From assembly GCA_030433225.1 (NCBI GenBank), contig JAUIMD010000084.1, forward strand, positions 1 to 7,552: 7,552 nt of DNA, read 5' to 3'. Position 1 is the stretch's first letter. The number at the start of each line of letters is the position of its first letter. The notes beneath the pieces are model-generated. The model made no database searches. It saw nothing but the letters and a program-made list of their open reading frames with translations, and was not told the origin of the DNA. A program made the translations under genes and the position numbers. The DNA comes from Bacteroidia bacterium (GTDB lineage Bacteria; Bacteroidota; Bacteroidia; Bacteroidales; UBA5342). Below are positions 1-6,105 of the stretch, in pieces.

Positions 1-36
1 GAAAAAAACATTAAGCTGTTGTTAGCGATGAAATAA
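1..36 (+). CDS. rpmI: 50S ribosomal protein L35, C-terminal end only
   Basis: Frame 1 from the window edge reads EKNIKLLLAMK and then a TAA stop. The ending LLAMK matches the C-terminus I know from Bacteroidota L35 proteins (for example VKELLAMK in Bacteroides). The gene lies directly before rplT, which is its usual place in the infC-rpmI-rplT cluster. L35 is a small basic protein of the large ribosomal subunit. Only 11 residues are visible, so the call rests on the ending plus the gene order. Confidence 0.8.
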   Translation, partial: EKNIKLLLAMK

Positions 37-125
37 GCGCTGAAGAATTAAGTAAAAAAAGTAAATAACCGAGTCGTCTAGCTACAAAGTCCGTAACGGC
101 GCTATTCACTCAAAAATGTAAAATT
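37..125 (+). other. rpmI-rplT intergenic spacer, possible L20 control region
   Basis: This is an 89-base gap between two ribosomal protein genes that are normally close together. It holds no ORF. Short complementary segments are visible, such as AGCGC near 36-40 with GCGCT near 109-113, and CCG/CGG around CCGTAACGG, but no long stem. L20 represses its own operon through leader RNA in Escherichia coli and Bacillus subtilis, so a control element here is plausible, but I cannot show one. Confidence 0.25.
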
Positions 126-482
126 ATGCCAAGGTCAGTAAATGCAGTTGCTTCAAGAGCCCGCAGAAAAAAGGTAATGAAGCAAACACGAGGCTACTTC
201 GGAAGAAGAAGCAATGTTTGGACAGTTGCAAAAAATGCACATGAAAAAGCGTTACAATACGCTTACAGAGACAGAAAACGTAAAAAAGGTCATTTCCGCG
301 GATTATGGATTCAGCGTATTAATGCTGCTGCCCGCTTAGAAGAAATGAGTTATTCTCAATTAATGGGAGGCTTGAAAAAAGCCAACGTAGAAATTAACCG
401 TAAGGTTTTGGCTCATTTAGCCATGGCCGAGCCACAAGCTTTTAAAGCGGTTGTTGAGGTTGCTAAAAAAGCGCTGAACTAG
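126..482 (+). CDS. rplT: 50S ribosomal protein L20
   Basis: This 118-residue basic protein binds 23S rRNA and is needed early in large-subunit assembly. It begins MPRSVNAVASRARRKK and carries the family core GYFGRRSNVWTVAKNA, the basic run around RDRKRKKGHFRGLW (about residues 48-61) and WIQRINAAARLEEMSYSQLM (about 61-80). The length fits the usual 114-120 residues and no indel is evident. The start is fixed by the conserved MPR N-terminus. The upstream bases are AT-rich with no Shine-Dalgarno, as is common in Bacteroidota. It follows rpmI and is the last + strand gene before a strong bidirectional terminator. In some bacteria L20 also represses its own operon; that is not shown here. Confidence 0.98.
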   Translation: MPRSVNAVASRARRKKVMKQTRGYFGRRSNVWTVAKNAHEKALQYAYRDRKRKKGHFRGLWIQRINAAARLEEMSYSQLMGGLKKANVEINRKVLAHLAMAEPQAFKAVVEVAKKALN

Positions 483-510
483 AGAATACAAAACAGAATA
501 TAGTTGTTCG

Positions 511-556
511 TAAAAAAAGAGGATATCCATTGGGATATCCTCTTTTCTTTTTCTCT
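511..556. terminator. Bidirectional intrinsic terminator between convergent rplT and globin genes
   Basis: A perfect 14-bp stem pairs 515-528 (AAAAGAGGATATCC) with 533-546 (GGATATCCTCTTTT) around the 4-base loop ATTG. On the + strand it is followed by a T-rich run (TTTTCTTTTTCTCTT). On the - strand the arm ends in seven Ts (complement of 512-518). It lies 32 bases after the rplT stop and 22 bases after the globin stop, so it can end both transcripts. Confidence 0.92.
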
Positions 557-568
557 TAGGGTGTGTGT

Positions 569-1021
569 TTAATTTTCCAACCCATGGGCTGCATCTATCA
601 TTACGCTGGAAAGGAGTACGTAAACTGCAGTCCATGCATCCTTTAGCTCGGCGTTCCAGTCGGCTCCCAGGCCCGTTTCAAGTGTAAACAGCAAGGCAGT
701 GGCAACGGTGTTGTACTGCTCGTCTTTTACGCCATACTCTACATGCCTTCTGCCTAAATCCTGCACAATGGGCAGCAGGGTACCTATGTTATTAAGGCCG
801 TTTACGGCAGCCCCAATCATCGACATTAGTTTGCGTCCCTGGGAACGCATATCGCCTGTAAACAACGCACGCAGCTCCGGATCAATTTCAAAAAGCTTGT
901 TATAGAATATTTCTGCTGCAGTGCTTGCAATGGGCACTACTTTAATGAAACTTTCCTGCACCAGCTCTACTTGTTGCGGGCTTACGGTAGCGCCGTTATA
1001 ATTGATGGTATTTGTACTCAT
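569..1021 (-). CDS. Single-domain globin, flavohemoglobin-type haem domain
   Basis: This 150-residue protein aligns by eye with the haem domain of E. coli Hmp. The phrase IFYNKLFEIDPELRALF (38-54) matches Hmp HFYDRMFTHNPELKEIF. It supplies Tyr40 (B10) and Phe54 (CD1). Gln61 fits E7, and GRRHVEYGVKDEQY (90-103) supplies proximal His93 (F8). Tyr B10 with Gln E7 is the distal pair of flavohemoglobins and Vitreoscilla-type haemoglobins, which bind O2 tightly and can turn NO into nitrate when reduced. The FAD/NAD reductase domain is absent, so an outside reductase would be needed. It is the last gene of the operon, 43 bases after the FNR-like regulator, which suggests NO or oxygen handling. TAAAA lies 15 bases before the ATG. 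NO dioxygenase activity is inference; oxygen storage or sensing are alternatives. Confidence 0.9.
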   Translation of the reverse strand: MSTNTINYNGATVSPQQVELVQESFIKVVPIASTAAEIFYNKLFEIDPELRALFTGDMRSQGRKLMSMIGAAVNGLNNIGTLLPIVQDLGRRHVEYGVKDEQYNTVATALLFTLETGLGADWNAELKDAWTAVYVLLSSVMIDAAHGLEN

Positions 1022-1064
1022 ACATTCAAAATTTTAGGGGGTTAAAATAGCTTAGTTTCTGACG

Positions 1065-1778
1065 CTAACCTTCAAGAAAATGCTCTTGTTGGTTCATAGA
1101 AGCCTCAAAATCATCGAGGTTGTGTATGCCCAACTTTTTCCCTTTGGCCGCAAGAAGTCCTTCCTTTTTAAGGGAAGAAATTACCCGTATTACCTGTTCA
1201 CGAGAAGTGCCGGCAAAATCGGCAATGTCGTTACGGCTCAGGGTAATGTTAAAGAAACCCTCACTTTGGCCAAATTTACGGTGAATGAACAACAAGCCGT
1301 TTATCACTTTATCGCGTACCGTCATTTGGGCAAAGCGTTTTGCATTGGCCTCACTTTTTTGAAGCTGATCGGCATAAAACAGCATAAAGTCGAACATGAG
1401 TGGAGGCTCTTTGTGCAGCATTTCAATCAGGTCGTCGGCTGAAAAATTACACAAAACGGTGTCTTCCAGTGCACTGGCGCTAATGTCATACACATAGTTG
1501 GTACCAAATCCACGGTGCCCGATAATTTCTCCGTTTTTGGAAAAACGAATAATCTGCTCCCTGTTAACGGCAGATATTTTATACACTTTCACTACTCCCT
1601 GGTAAATGAAATATAAACCAGAAACCGGTGCCCCTTCCAAAATAAATTGTTGTGATTTTTTACAAACAATGGTATTCTTCTTTTTAAGAAAGGGCTGCAC
1701 ATTGGGAGAGGTGCTGTGTTTTTTTATCAGGCAGTTACTGTTGGTACACGTTTCGCACACTGCACTTTGTTTCGACAT
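1065..1778 (-). CDS. FNR-like Crp/Fnr-family regulator with putative [4Fe-4S] cysteines
   Basis: This 237-residue cytoplasmic regulator has an effector beta-roll at about residues 28-125, a dimerisation helix at about 126-160, and a helix-turn-helix at about 179-209 (TLSRNDIADFAGTSREQVIR). Cys8, Cys11 and Cys16 form C-x2-C-x4-C. Cys110 sits in ALEDTVLCNFSADDL, which aligns with the region of E. coli FNR around its fourth ligand, Cys122. The gap from Cys16 to Cys110 is 93 residues, against 92 in FNR. The cAMP-binding Arg-Ser of CRP is missing. An oxygen- or NO-labile cluster is therefore likely (inference). In the recognition helix, Glu194 and Arg198 align with FNR Glu209 and Arg213, but Ile197 replaces Ser212, so the operator may differ from TTGAT. 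An extra Cys39 is present. It starts 10 bases after the nrtD-like stop, inside the operon it probably controls. Confidence 0.88.
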   Translation of the reverse strand: MSKQSAVCETCTNSNCLIKKHSTSPNVQPFLKKKNTIVCKKSQQFILEGAPVSGLYFIYQGVVKVYKISAVNREQIIRFSKNGEIIGHRGFGTNYVYDISASALEDTVLCNFSADDLIEMLHKEPPLMFDFMLFYADQLQKSEANAKRFAQMTVRDKVINGLLFIHRKFGQSEGFFNITLSRNDIADFAGTSREQVIRVISSLKKEGLLAAKGKKLGIHNLDDFEASMNQQEHFLEG

Positions 1779-1791
1779 ACGTTTTGTTTTA
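1779..1791 (-). promoter_or_regulatory. A-rich translation-start box of the FNR-like gene
   Basis: On the - strand this reads TAAAACAAAACGT directly before the ATG. Its TAA is the stop codon of the upstream ATPase gene, so termination and restart are coupled within 13 bases. The same box lies before four other genes of the operon. There is no Shine-Dalgarno. Confidence 0.55.
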
Positions 1792-2574
1792 GTGATCTAA
1801 AAATGTTAACAAATGCTGGCGATACTTGTAAAAGTCAGGATGCTCAAGCACGGCATGGCGTTCACGTGGACGTTCCAGGCCAATGTGGGCAATATCCCCT
1901 ACCTTAGCATAGGGGCCACCGGTCATCATAATTACCCGGTCCGATAGAAAAATGGCTTCATCCACATCGTGCGTCACCATAATGGCGGTAATTTTCTCTT
2001 TTGACCACACATCAATCAGCACGTCCTGCAGCTCTACCCGCGTCATCGAGTCCAGCATTCCAAATGGTTCGTCAAGTAACAAAACCTTTGGCTTTAATGC
2101 AAACGCGCGGGCAATTCCTACCCGTTGTTTCATCCCTTGTGAAAGGTCGTTGGCTTTTTTGTGGAATGCATCGCCCAGACCCACCTTATTCAGGTAGTAT
2201 TTACAAATGTCTTCGCGCTGTTTTTTTGTGGCGTGTGGAAAAACCTGTTTCACACCCAGCAATACATTGTCCAATGCGGTCATCCACGGAAAGAGGCTGG
2301 GTGATTGAAATACCACAGCCCGGTCGGGGCCGGCACCTGCAATGGCGGTTCCATCCAATAAAATATCGCCTGCGGTGATGTCATTCAATCCGGCTACCAT
2401 GGTGAGCAGGGTGGATTTTCCGCAGCCCGAATGCCCGATGATAGAGATAAACTCTTCCTCCTTTACCTGGAGCTGAAAATCCTCCAATACTACAAAGTCG
2501 CCTTTGGGAGTTGGATAGGCTTTTTTAATATCCTTACACTCCAACATTGTTTTCTTTTCTATTACAGATTCCAT
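1789..2574 (-). CDS. nrtD: Nitrate-type ABC transporter ATP-binding protein (NrtD position)
   Basis: This 261-residue ATPase powers the importer from the cytoplasmic face. Visible motifs are Walker A GHSGCGKST (47-55), Q-loop Gln90 in VVFQSPSLFPW, signature LSQGMKQR (144-151), Walker B VLLLDEP (164-170), D-loop GMLD (172-175) and H-loop His202 in VTHD. The spacing GPDRAVVFQ before the Q-loop and the RPRER ending are typical of the NrtC/NrtD/SsuB/TauB group. The signature has Gln146 where Gly is usual (LSGG becomes LSQG). Its partner is the ATPase just upstream, 11 bases away. The symbol follows gene order (nrtABCD); cyanobacterial NrtC and NrtD ATPase domains are too alike to separate by eye. 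The first Met is preferred over Met10 because the A-rich start box lies just before it. Confidence 0.88.
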   Translation of the reverse strand: MESVIEKKTMLECKDIKKAYPTPKGDFVVLEDFQLQVKEEEFISIIGHSGCGKSTLLTMVAGLNDITAGDILLDGTAIAGAGPDRAVVFQSPSLFPWMTALDNVLLGVKQVFPHATKKQREDICKYYLNKVGLGDAFHKKANDLSQGMKQRVGIARAFALKPKVLLLDEPFGMLDSMTRVELQDVLIDVWSKEKITAIMVTHDVDEAIFLSDRVIMMTGGPYAKVGDIAHIGLERPRERHAVLEHPDFYKYRQHLLTFLDH

Positions 2575-2588
2575 GTGTTTTTGTTTTA
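2575..2588 (-). promoter_or_regulatory. A-rich translation-start box of the nrtD-like gene
   Basis: The - strand reads TAAAACAAAAACAC directly before the ATG, with T at -14. The first three bases are the stop codon of the nrtC-like gene. This supports the first Met over Met10. There is no Shine-Dalgarno. Confidence 0.55.
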
Positions 2589-3452
2589 AAAGGATAAAAA
2601 TGCCTGCCCTTTTTTGCTGATATCTTTGGGTTGAATATCGGGCAATTCATACTGCTCGGTTTGTTCTACCGTACGGTGTTTGCCGAGTTCCATCAGGCAA
2701 TAGTTAATTTGGTTACGCTCTTTTTTAAAGTTTGGATCGGCATTTATTTCAGCTTTATCGCGCGGGCGGGTAAAGTTGATTTTAAACGTAGTGCCAAGTG
2801 TTGCTTTGGGACCCGGGGTTAAGGGAATAACCCGGTCTGCCAAAAGAATTCCCTCATCCACATCGTTGGTGATGAGCATGACGGTTTTTTTGGATTCGCG
2901 CCAAATGCGTTCAATTTCAATTTGAAGGGAACCGCGGGTAAGGGCATCGAGCGCACTCAGGGGTTCATCCAACAGCAAAACTTCCGGATCCATGGCTAAA
3001 GCCCGTGCTACCGAAACCCGCTGGCGCATTCCACCTGAAAGTTCAGAAGGAAGCTTGTGAAGGGCAGGTAACAAGTTTACCATTTTAATGTACCTGGTAA
3101 TGTGCTCTTCGCGCTGCGTTGAAGTAAGGTTTGGAAATACCTTTTTTACGGCCAGTTCAATGTTTCCATAAACCGAAAGCCAGGGGAGCAATGAGTAGTT
3201 TTGGTATACCACTCCGCGATCTGGCCCGGGGCCGGTAATGGGTTTTCCTTTGATCAAAATTTCGCCTTCATCGGGCTCTATTAATCCGGCAATAAGGCTG
3301 ATGAGGGTAGTTTTACCACTTCCTGTAAATCCTACAATGGCAATAAATTCACCTTCTTCTATGGTAAGATTGATGTTTTTAAGTACTTCAACCCTGTCGG
3401 CACCGGTACCGTATGATTTGGAGACGTTTCTAAGTTCTAAAAATGCAGACAT
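2586..3452 (-). CDS. nrtC: Nitrate-type ABC transporter ATP-binding protein with Asn in the H-loop (NrtC position)
   Basis: This 288-residue ATPase has Walker A GFTGSGKTT (41-49), Q-loop Gln84 in VVYQNYSLLPW, a canonical signature LSGGMRQR (138-145), Walker B VLLLDEP (158-164, catalytic Glu163) and D-loop SALD (166-169). The H-loop reads LITNDVDE: Asn196 (codon AAC at 2865-2867) stands where the switch histidine normally is. A tail of about 30 residues (258-288) follows the ATPase fold, ending QAFLSF. Cyanobacterial NrtC instead has a large C-terminal domain resembling NrtA that takes part in ammonium-dependent control, and that domain is absent here. The gene follows the permease by 26 bases and precedes the second ATPase by 11, so the two proteins probably form a heterodimer. 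The symbol is positional, and a different substrate within the nitrate/sulfonate/taurine group is possible. Confidence 0.88.
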   Translation of the reverse strand: MSAFLELRNVSKSYGTGADRVEVLKNINLTIEEGEFIAIVGFTGSGKTTLISLIAGLIEPDEGEILIKGKPITGPGPDRGVVYQNYSLLPWLSVYGNIELAVKKVFPNLTSTQREEHITRYIKMVNLLPALHKLPSELSGGMRQRVSVARALAMDPEVLLLDEPLSALDALTRGSLQIEIERIWRESKKTVMLITNDVDEGILLADRVIPLTPGPKATLGTTFKINFTRPRDKAEINADPNFKKERNQINYCLMELGKHRTVEQTEQYELPDIQPKDISKKGQAFLSF

Positions 3453-3466
3453 AATCTTTTGTTTTA
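3453..3466 (-). promoter_or_regulatory. A-rich translation-start box of the nrtC-like gene
   Basis: The - strand reads TAAAACAAAAGATT directly before the ATG, with T at -14. It lies in the 26-base gap after the permease stop. It matches the boxes before the neighbouring genes, and there is no Shine-Dalgarno. Confidence 0.55.
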
Positions 3467-3478
3467 GTTGGGTTTAGA

Positions 3479-4573
3479 TTAGGCTTTGCTGTCGAAGCTT
3501 ACCATTTTTTGAACAAACATCATGATGCGATCCAGTAAAAATCCAATTCCACCAATCACAAACATGGCTACAATAATTTTCGCATTCGAATCGCTGGATC
3601 CGTTTTGGAATTCCTCCCAAACAAATGAACCCAAACCAGGGCTTTGTGCCAACAGTTCAATGGCAATCAGTACCATCCAAGCAACGGATAAGGTAATGCG
3701 CAAACCGGTAAAAATCAACGGAACGGATGCCGGTAGTACCACTTTAAATACGTTGCTCAATACACCCAGGCGTAAAACTTTTGAAACGTTCAGGTAGTCT
3801 TTATCCACCGACGACACACCCATGGAAGTATTTACCAGGGTAGCCCACATGCTACAAAGGCCTACACTAATAAAGGAGATAACAAAGGATTTGTCCATAT
3901 CGGCATTGGCCAAAATGGTTTTAATAACCATGGATACCAGCAATAACCACACTACAGGTGACACTGGTTTAAAGATTTGAATTACCCAGTTTAACCCGGA
4001 TCGAAGCGTCTCGCTAAGTCCCAAAACAATACCGGCTGGTATGGCAATTAGTGCCGCCAATAAAAATCCGGCAAACACCGTTTTTAAGCTGGTAATAATC
4101 TGGTCAACAAACGAAGGACGTCCGGTATATTCGATGGGAGATTTCCCCTGTTTCTTTCTTTTTTTATTGATTGCCGCAGTTTTCTCTTTAAATTCTTTTT
4201 TGTCGGCGGTAATCATTTTATGGTCCTCTACCAGGGTTTTGGCACCGCTCCAAACGTCGGCTGGCGATGGCAATGAGTTGGGTTTGCAACTGATATCGCC
4301 CGAGTCAATACAGTCGGCCATTTGTTGCGCCGCTTCTTCTCCCTGTACTGAGCGGGTATTTTCAATTTTTCGCTCACGCTCGATGTTGTATAGGTATTTG
4401 GCACCTGCGTTACATACGCCCAGAAATATAAATACCGACAATATGGGAACCAGTAATTTTTTGAAAACGAGAAGCCCGTTTTTTTTAGGCTCTTCGCCGC
4501 GAATAAGTTTTAGCAGGGGCTCCAGCGAGGTAAACCCAATCCATCTTAACGCGTTGGATATTTTTGATGACAT
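3479..4573 (-). CDS. nrtB: Nitrate-type ABC transporter permease with inserted periplasmic segment
   Basis: This 364-residue inner-membrane permease is counted from ATG at 4573. The frame stays open upstream to 4663, but that stretch is intergenic hairpin RNA, and the A-rich start box fits only the 4573 ATG. A first membrane helix is at about residues 36-55, and about five more lie at 157-350. The coupling motif that docks on the ATPases is around 257-281 (DKDYLNVSKVLRLG, then VVLP). Cyanobacterial NrtB is roughly 280 residues. Most of the extra length lies between helices 1 and 2 (about 60-155), a charged region with Cys88 and Cys96 (CIDSGDISC), LPSPADVW (101-108) and a lysine-rich part (125-144). 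It probably faces the periplasm, where the cysteines could form a disulfide (inference). Its neighbours are nrtA, 140 bases upstream, and two ATPases downstream. Confidence 0.88.
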   Translation of the reverse strand: MSSKISNALRWIGFTSLEPLLKLIRGEEPKKNGLLVFKKLLVPILSVFIFLGVCNAGAKYLYNIERERKIENTRSVQGEEAAQQMADCIDSGDISCKPNSLPSPADVWSGAKTLVEDHKMITADKKEFKEKTAAINKKRKKQGKSPIEYTGRPSFVDQIITSLKTVFAGFLLAALIAIPAGIVLGLSETLRSGLNWVIQIFKPVSPVVWLLLVSMVIKTILANADMDKSFVISFISVGLCSMWATLVNTSMGVSSVDKDYLNVSKVLRLGVLSNVFKVVLPASVPLIFTGLRITLSVAWMVLIAIELLAQSPGLGSFVWEEFQNGSSDSNAKIIVAMFVIGGIGFLLDRIMMFVQKMVSFDSKA

Positions 4574-4587
4574 ATTTTTTCGTTTTA
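4574..4587 (-). promoter_or_regulatory. A-rich translation-start box that fixes the nrtB-like start
   Basis: The - strand reads TAAAACGAAAAAAT directly before the ATG at 4573, with T at -14, as in the neighbouring genes. It argues for this start over the in-frame ATG at 4663. Confidence 0.55.
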
Positions 4588-4614
4588 AATGTTGGTGAAT
4601 AAGGGTGATTTTTG

Positions 4615-4682
4615 AGTTGGTAAAAGAAAGGTACACCGAATAGTTCCGGATAGAACGGTGCACCTTTCTGATTTCACCAACT
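4615..4682 (-). ncRNA. Long RNA hairpin in the nrtA-nrtB gap, attenuator-like
   Basis: In the - strand transcript, 4656-4669 pairs with 4625-4638 over 14 bp (AGAAAGGUGCACCG with CGGUGUACCUUUCU). One pair is a G-U wobble: it is an A/C mismatch on the + strand but pairs in - strand RNA, so the fold suits this transcript. An outer 7-bp stem joins 4676-4682 to 4615-4621 (AGUUGGU/ACCAACU). The 3' arm runs into UUUCUUUU, so part of it looks like a weak terminator. The 5' arm can instead pair with 4591-4599 over 9 bp. It could set the ratio of binding protein to membrane parts or stabilise the nrtA message. Confidence 0.6.
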
Positions 4683-4713
4683 AAAACAAAGCTCCCCGTA
4701 GGGATCCTGTTTT
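4683..4713 (-). terminator. Terminator-like hairpin directly after the nrtA-like stop
   Basis: On the - strand the arms AAAACAGGATCCC (4713-4701) and GGGAGCTTTGTTTT (4696-4683) close on the loop UACG, giving a cUACGg tetraloop of the very stable UNCG class. The stem has one A-G mismatch and one bulged U, and its 3' arm ends in UUUGUUUU. It begins right after the stop codon. It probably lets some transcripts through, since the next genes need them. Confidence 0.5.
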
Positions 4714-6105
4714 TTATAAATCTTTATTCCCGATTTTGAATTTGGTTAAGTACTCGTTTGGTTTCTTTCCGTCGTATTCCACTCCGTCAATAAAGTCGGT
4801 GGTAGGAGCTTTAAAACCATCGGTAACAGGGATGTCGCCTGCCGGAATTTTACCCTCGGCTACCAGTAATTCTGCGGCCTTGGTCCAAATTTCGGGCTTG
4901 TACACTTTTTTAGCAGTTTCCAGGTACCAGCTATCATCTTTGGCTTCAGGTATTTGTCCCCAACGACGCATTTGAGTAAGGAACCAAACCGCATCAGAGT
5001 AGAATGGGTAGGTTGCGTGGTACTTGTAAAATACGTTGAAATCGGGCAGTGAACGCTTGTCGCCTTTTTCAAATTCGAAAGTTCCGGTCATTGAATTGGC
5101 AATTACTACAGAATCGGCACCTACGTAATCAGGCATGGAAAGTATGCCTACGGCAGCTGGTCGGTTTGCAGGATCATCCAGCCATTTTCCGGCACGAATA
5201 AGTGCTTTGGTTACGGCAACCGCAGTATTCGGGTATTTGTCGATAAATTCCTGTGTCATTACAAAAACCTTTTCAGGGTTGTTTTTCCAAATTTCGTAGT
5301 TGGTTACCACCGGCACACCAATTTGCTTAAATACAGCTTGTTGGTTCCAAGGCTCGCCCACGCAATATCCATAAATGGTACCGGCCTCAAGGGTAGCAGG
5401 CATTTGGGGGGGAGGAGTTACAGATAACAATACTTCAGCATCTACCTGTCCCTGAATGTTATCTGCGGTGTACATACCCGGGTGAATGTTGGCAGCAGCC
5501 AGCCAGTATCTGATTTCGTAATTGTGTGTAGAAACGGGGAATACCATACCCATTTTAAAGGGCTTACCATCGGCCTTGTACTTGTCAACCACCGGCTTAA
5601 GTGCATCTGCCTTAATCGGGTGGATGGTTTTTCCGCTGGCGTCGGTGGGTACATTGGTTTTCATGGCATCCCAAATGGCGTTAGAAACGGTAATTCCGTT
5701 CCCATTTAAGTCCATAGAAAAAGGTGTTACCAGGTTGGCCTGGCGACCAAAACCGCAGTTGGCAGCTATAGGCTGACCCGCCAACATGTGCGATCCATCC
5801 AATTCTCCATCAATTACACGGTCCAGAACGTTTTTCCAGTTCGACTGTGCTTCGATGGTTACGAATAAACCTTCGTCCTCAAAGTAACCAAGCTCTTTGG
5901 CAATAGCCAGGGGAGCCATATCGGTAAGTTTGATGAACCCGAACGTTAATTGAGGTTTCTCTATTTCAAGTGCCGATGTTGCCGGTGCAGCATCGCTTGA
6001 TTCTGAACTATCTGACTTCTTTTTTGAACCACCGCCGCACGAGAACAATGTAAGTGCGAAGGCAAATAAAATACTATATAGTATGTTTGAGTTGATGCGT
6101 TTCAT
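4714..6105 (-). CDS. nrtA: NrtA-like substrate-binding lipoprotein
   Basis: This 463-residue periplasmic binding protein captures the ligand for the NrtBCD-type importer. It starts with a lipoprotein signal: basic KR, a hydrophobic stretch, then LFSC with Cys23 as the lipidated residue. A Gly/Ser/Lys linker with acidic Ser repeats follows to about residue 50. The fold is of the NMT1/NrtA type. Family-like stretches are FGFIKLTDMAPLAIAKELGYF (55-75), Trp90 in SNWKNVLDRV, the 105-112 loop SHMLAGQP, STHNYEIRYWLAAA (192-205) and YCVGEPWN near 250. NrtA binds nitrate and nitrite, while the close relative CmpA binds bicarbonate; I cannot separate them safely by eye, and nitrate is favoured by the FNR-like and globin neighbours. 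An A-rich box precedes the ATG. Two hairpins lie after the stop, which would favour higher dosage of this protein than of the membrane parts. Confidence 0.88.
   Translation of the reverse strand: MKRINSNILYSILFAFALTLFSCGGGSKKKSDSSESSDAAPATSALEIEKPQLTFGFIKLTDMAPLAIAKELGYFEDEGLFVTIEAQSNWKNVLDRVIDGELDGSHMLAGQPIAANCGFGRQANLVTPFSMDLNGNGITVSNAIWDAMKTNVPTDASGKTIHPIKADALKPVVDKYKADGKPFKMGMVFPVSTHNYEIRYWLAAANIHPGMYTADNIQGQVDAEVLLSVTPPPQMPATLEAGTIYGYCVGEPWNQQAVFKQIGVPVVTNYEIWKNNPEKVFVMTQEFIDKYPNTAVAVTKALIRAGKWLDDPANRPAAVGILSMPDYVGADSVVIANSMTGTFEFEKGDKRSLPDFNVFYKYHATYPFYSDAVWFLTQMRRWGQIPEAKDDSWYLETAKKVYKPEIWTKAAELLVAEGKIPAGDIPVTDGFKAPTTDFIDGVEYDGKKPNEYLTKFKIGNKDL

Noticed and set aside
417..635. 72-codon open frame on the - strand across the rplT/globin junction
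   Set aside because: It spans the bidirectional terminator and overlaps two well-supported genes in other frames.
1080..1442. 120-codon open frame on the + strand
   Set aside because: It is antisense to the FNR-like gene, which has family motifs throughout. It is best explained as a frame shadow.
4041..4598. 185-codon open frame on the + strand
   Set aside because: It runs antisense to the permease, whose membrane helices and coupling motif are clear on the - strand. Its translation shows no recognisable domain.
4574..4663. In-frame N-terminal extension of the NrtB-like permease starting at 4663
   Set aside because: Its 30 codons overlap the intergenic hairpin, look unlike a permease N-terminus, and the A-rich start box fits the ATG at 4573.
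1789..6105. Sulfonate or taurine importer (SsuABC/TauABC)
   Set aside because: Those systems normally have one ATPase gene. Here two ATPases, a long NrtA-length binding protein and the FNR-like/globin neighbours favour the nitrate type, though the substrate is unproven.
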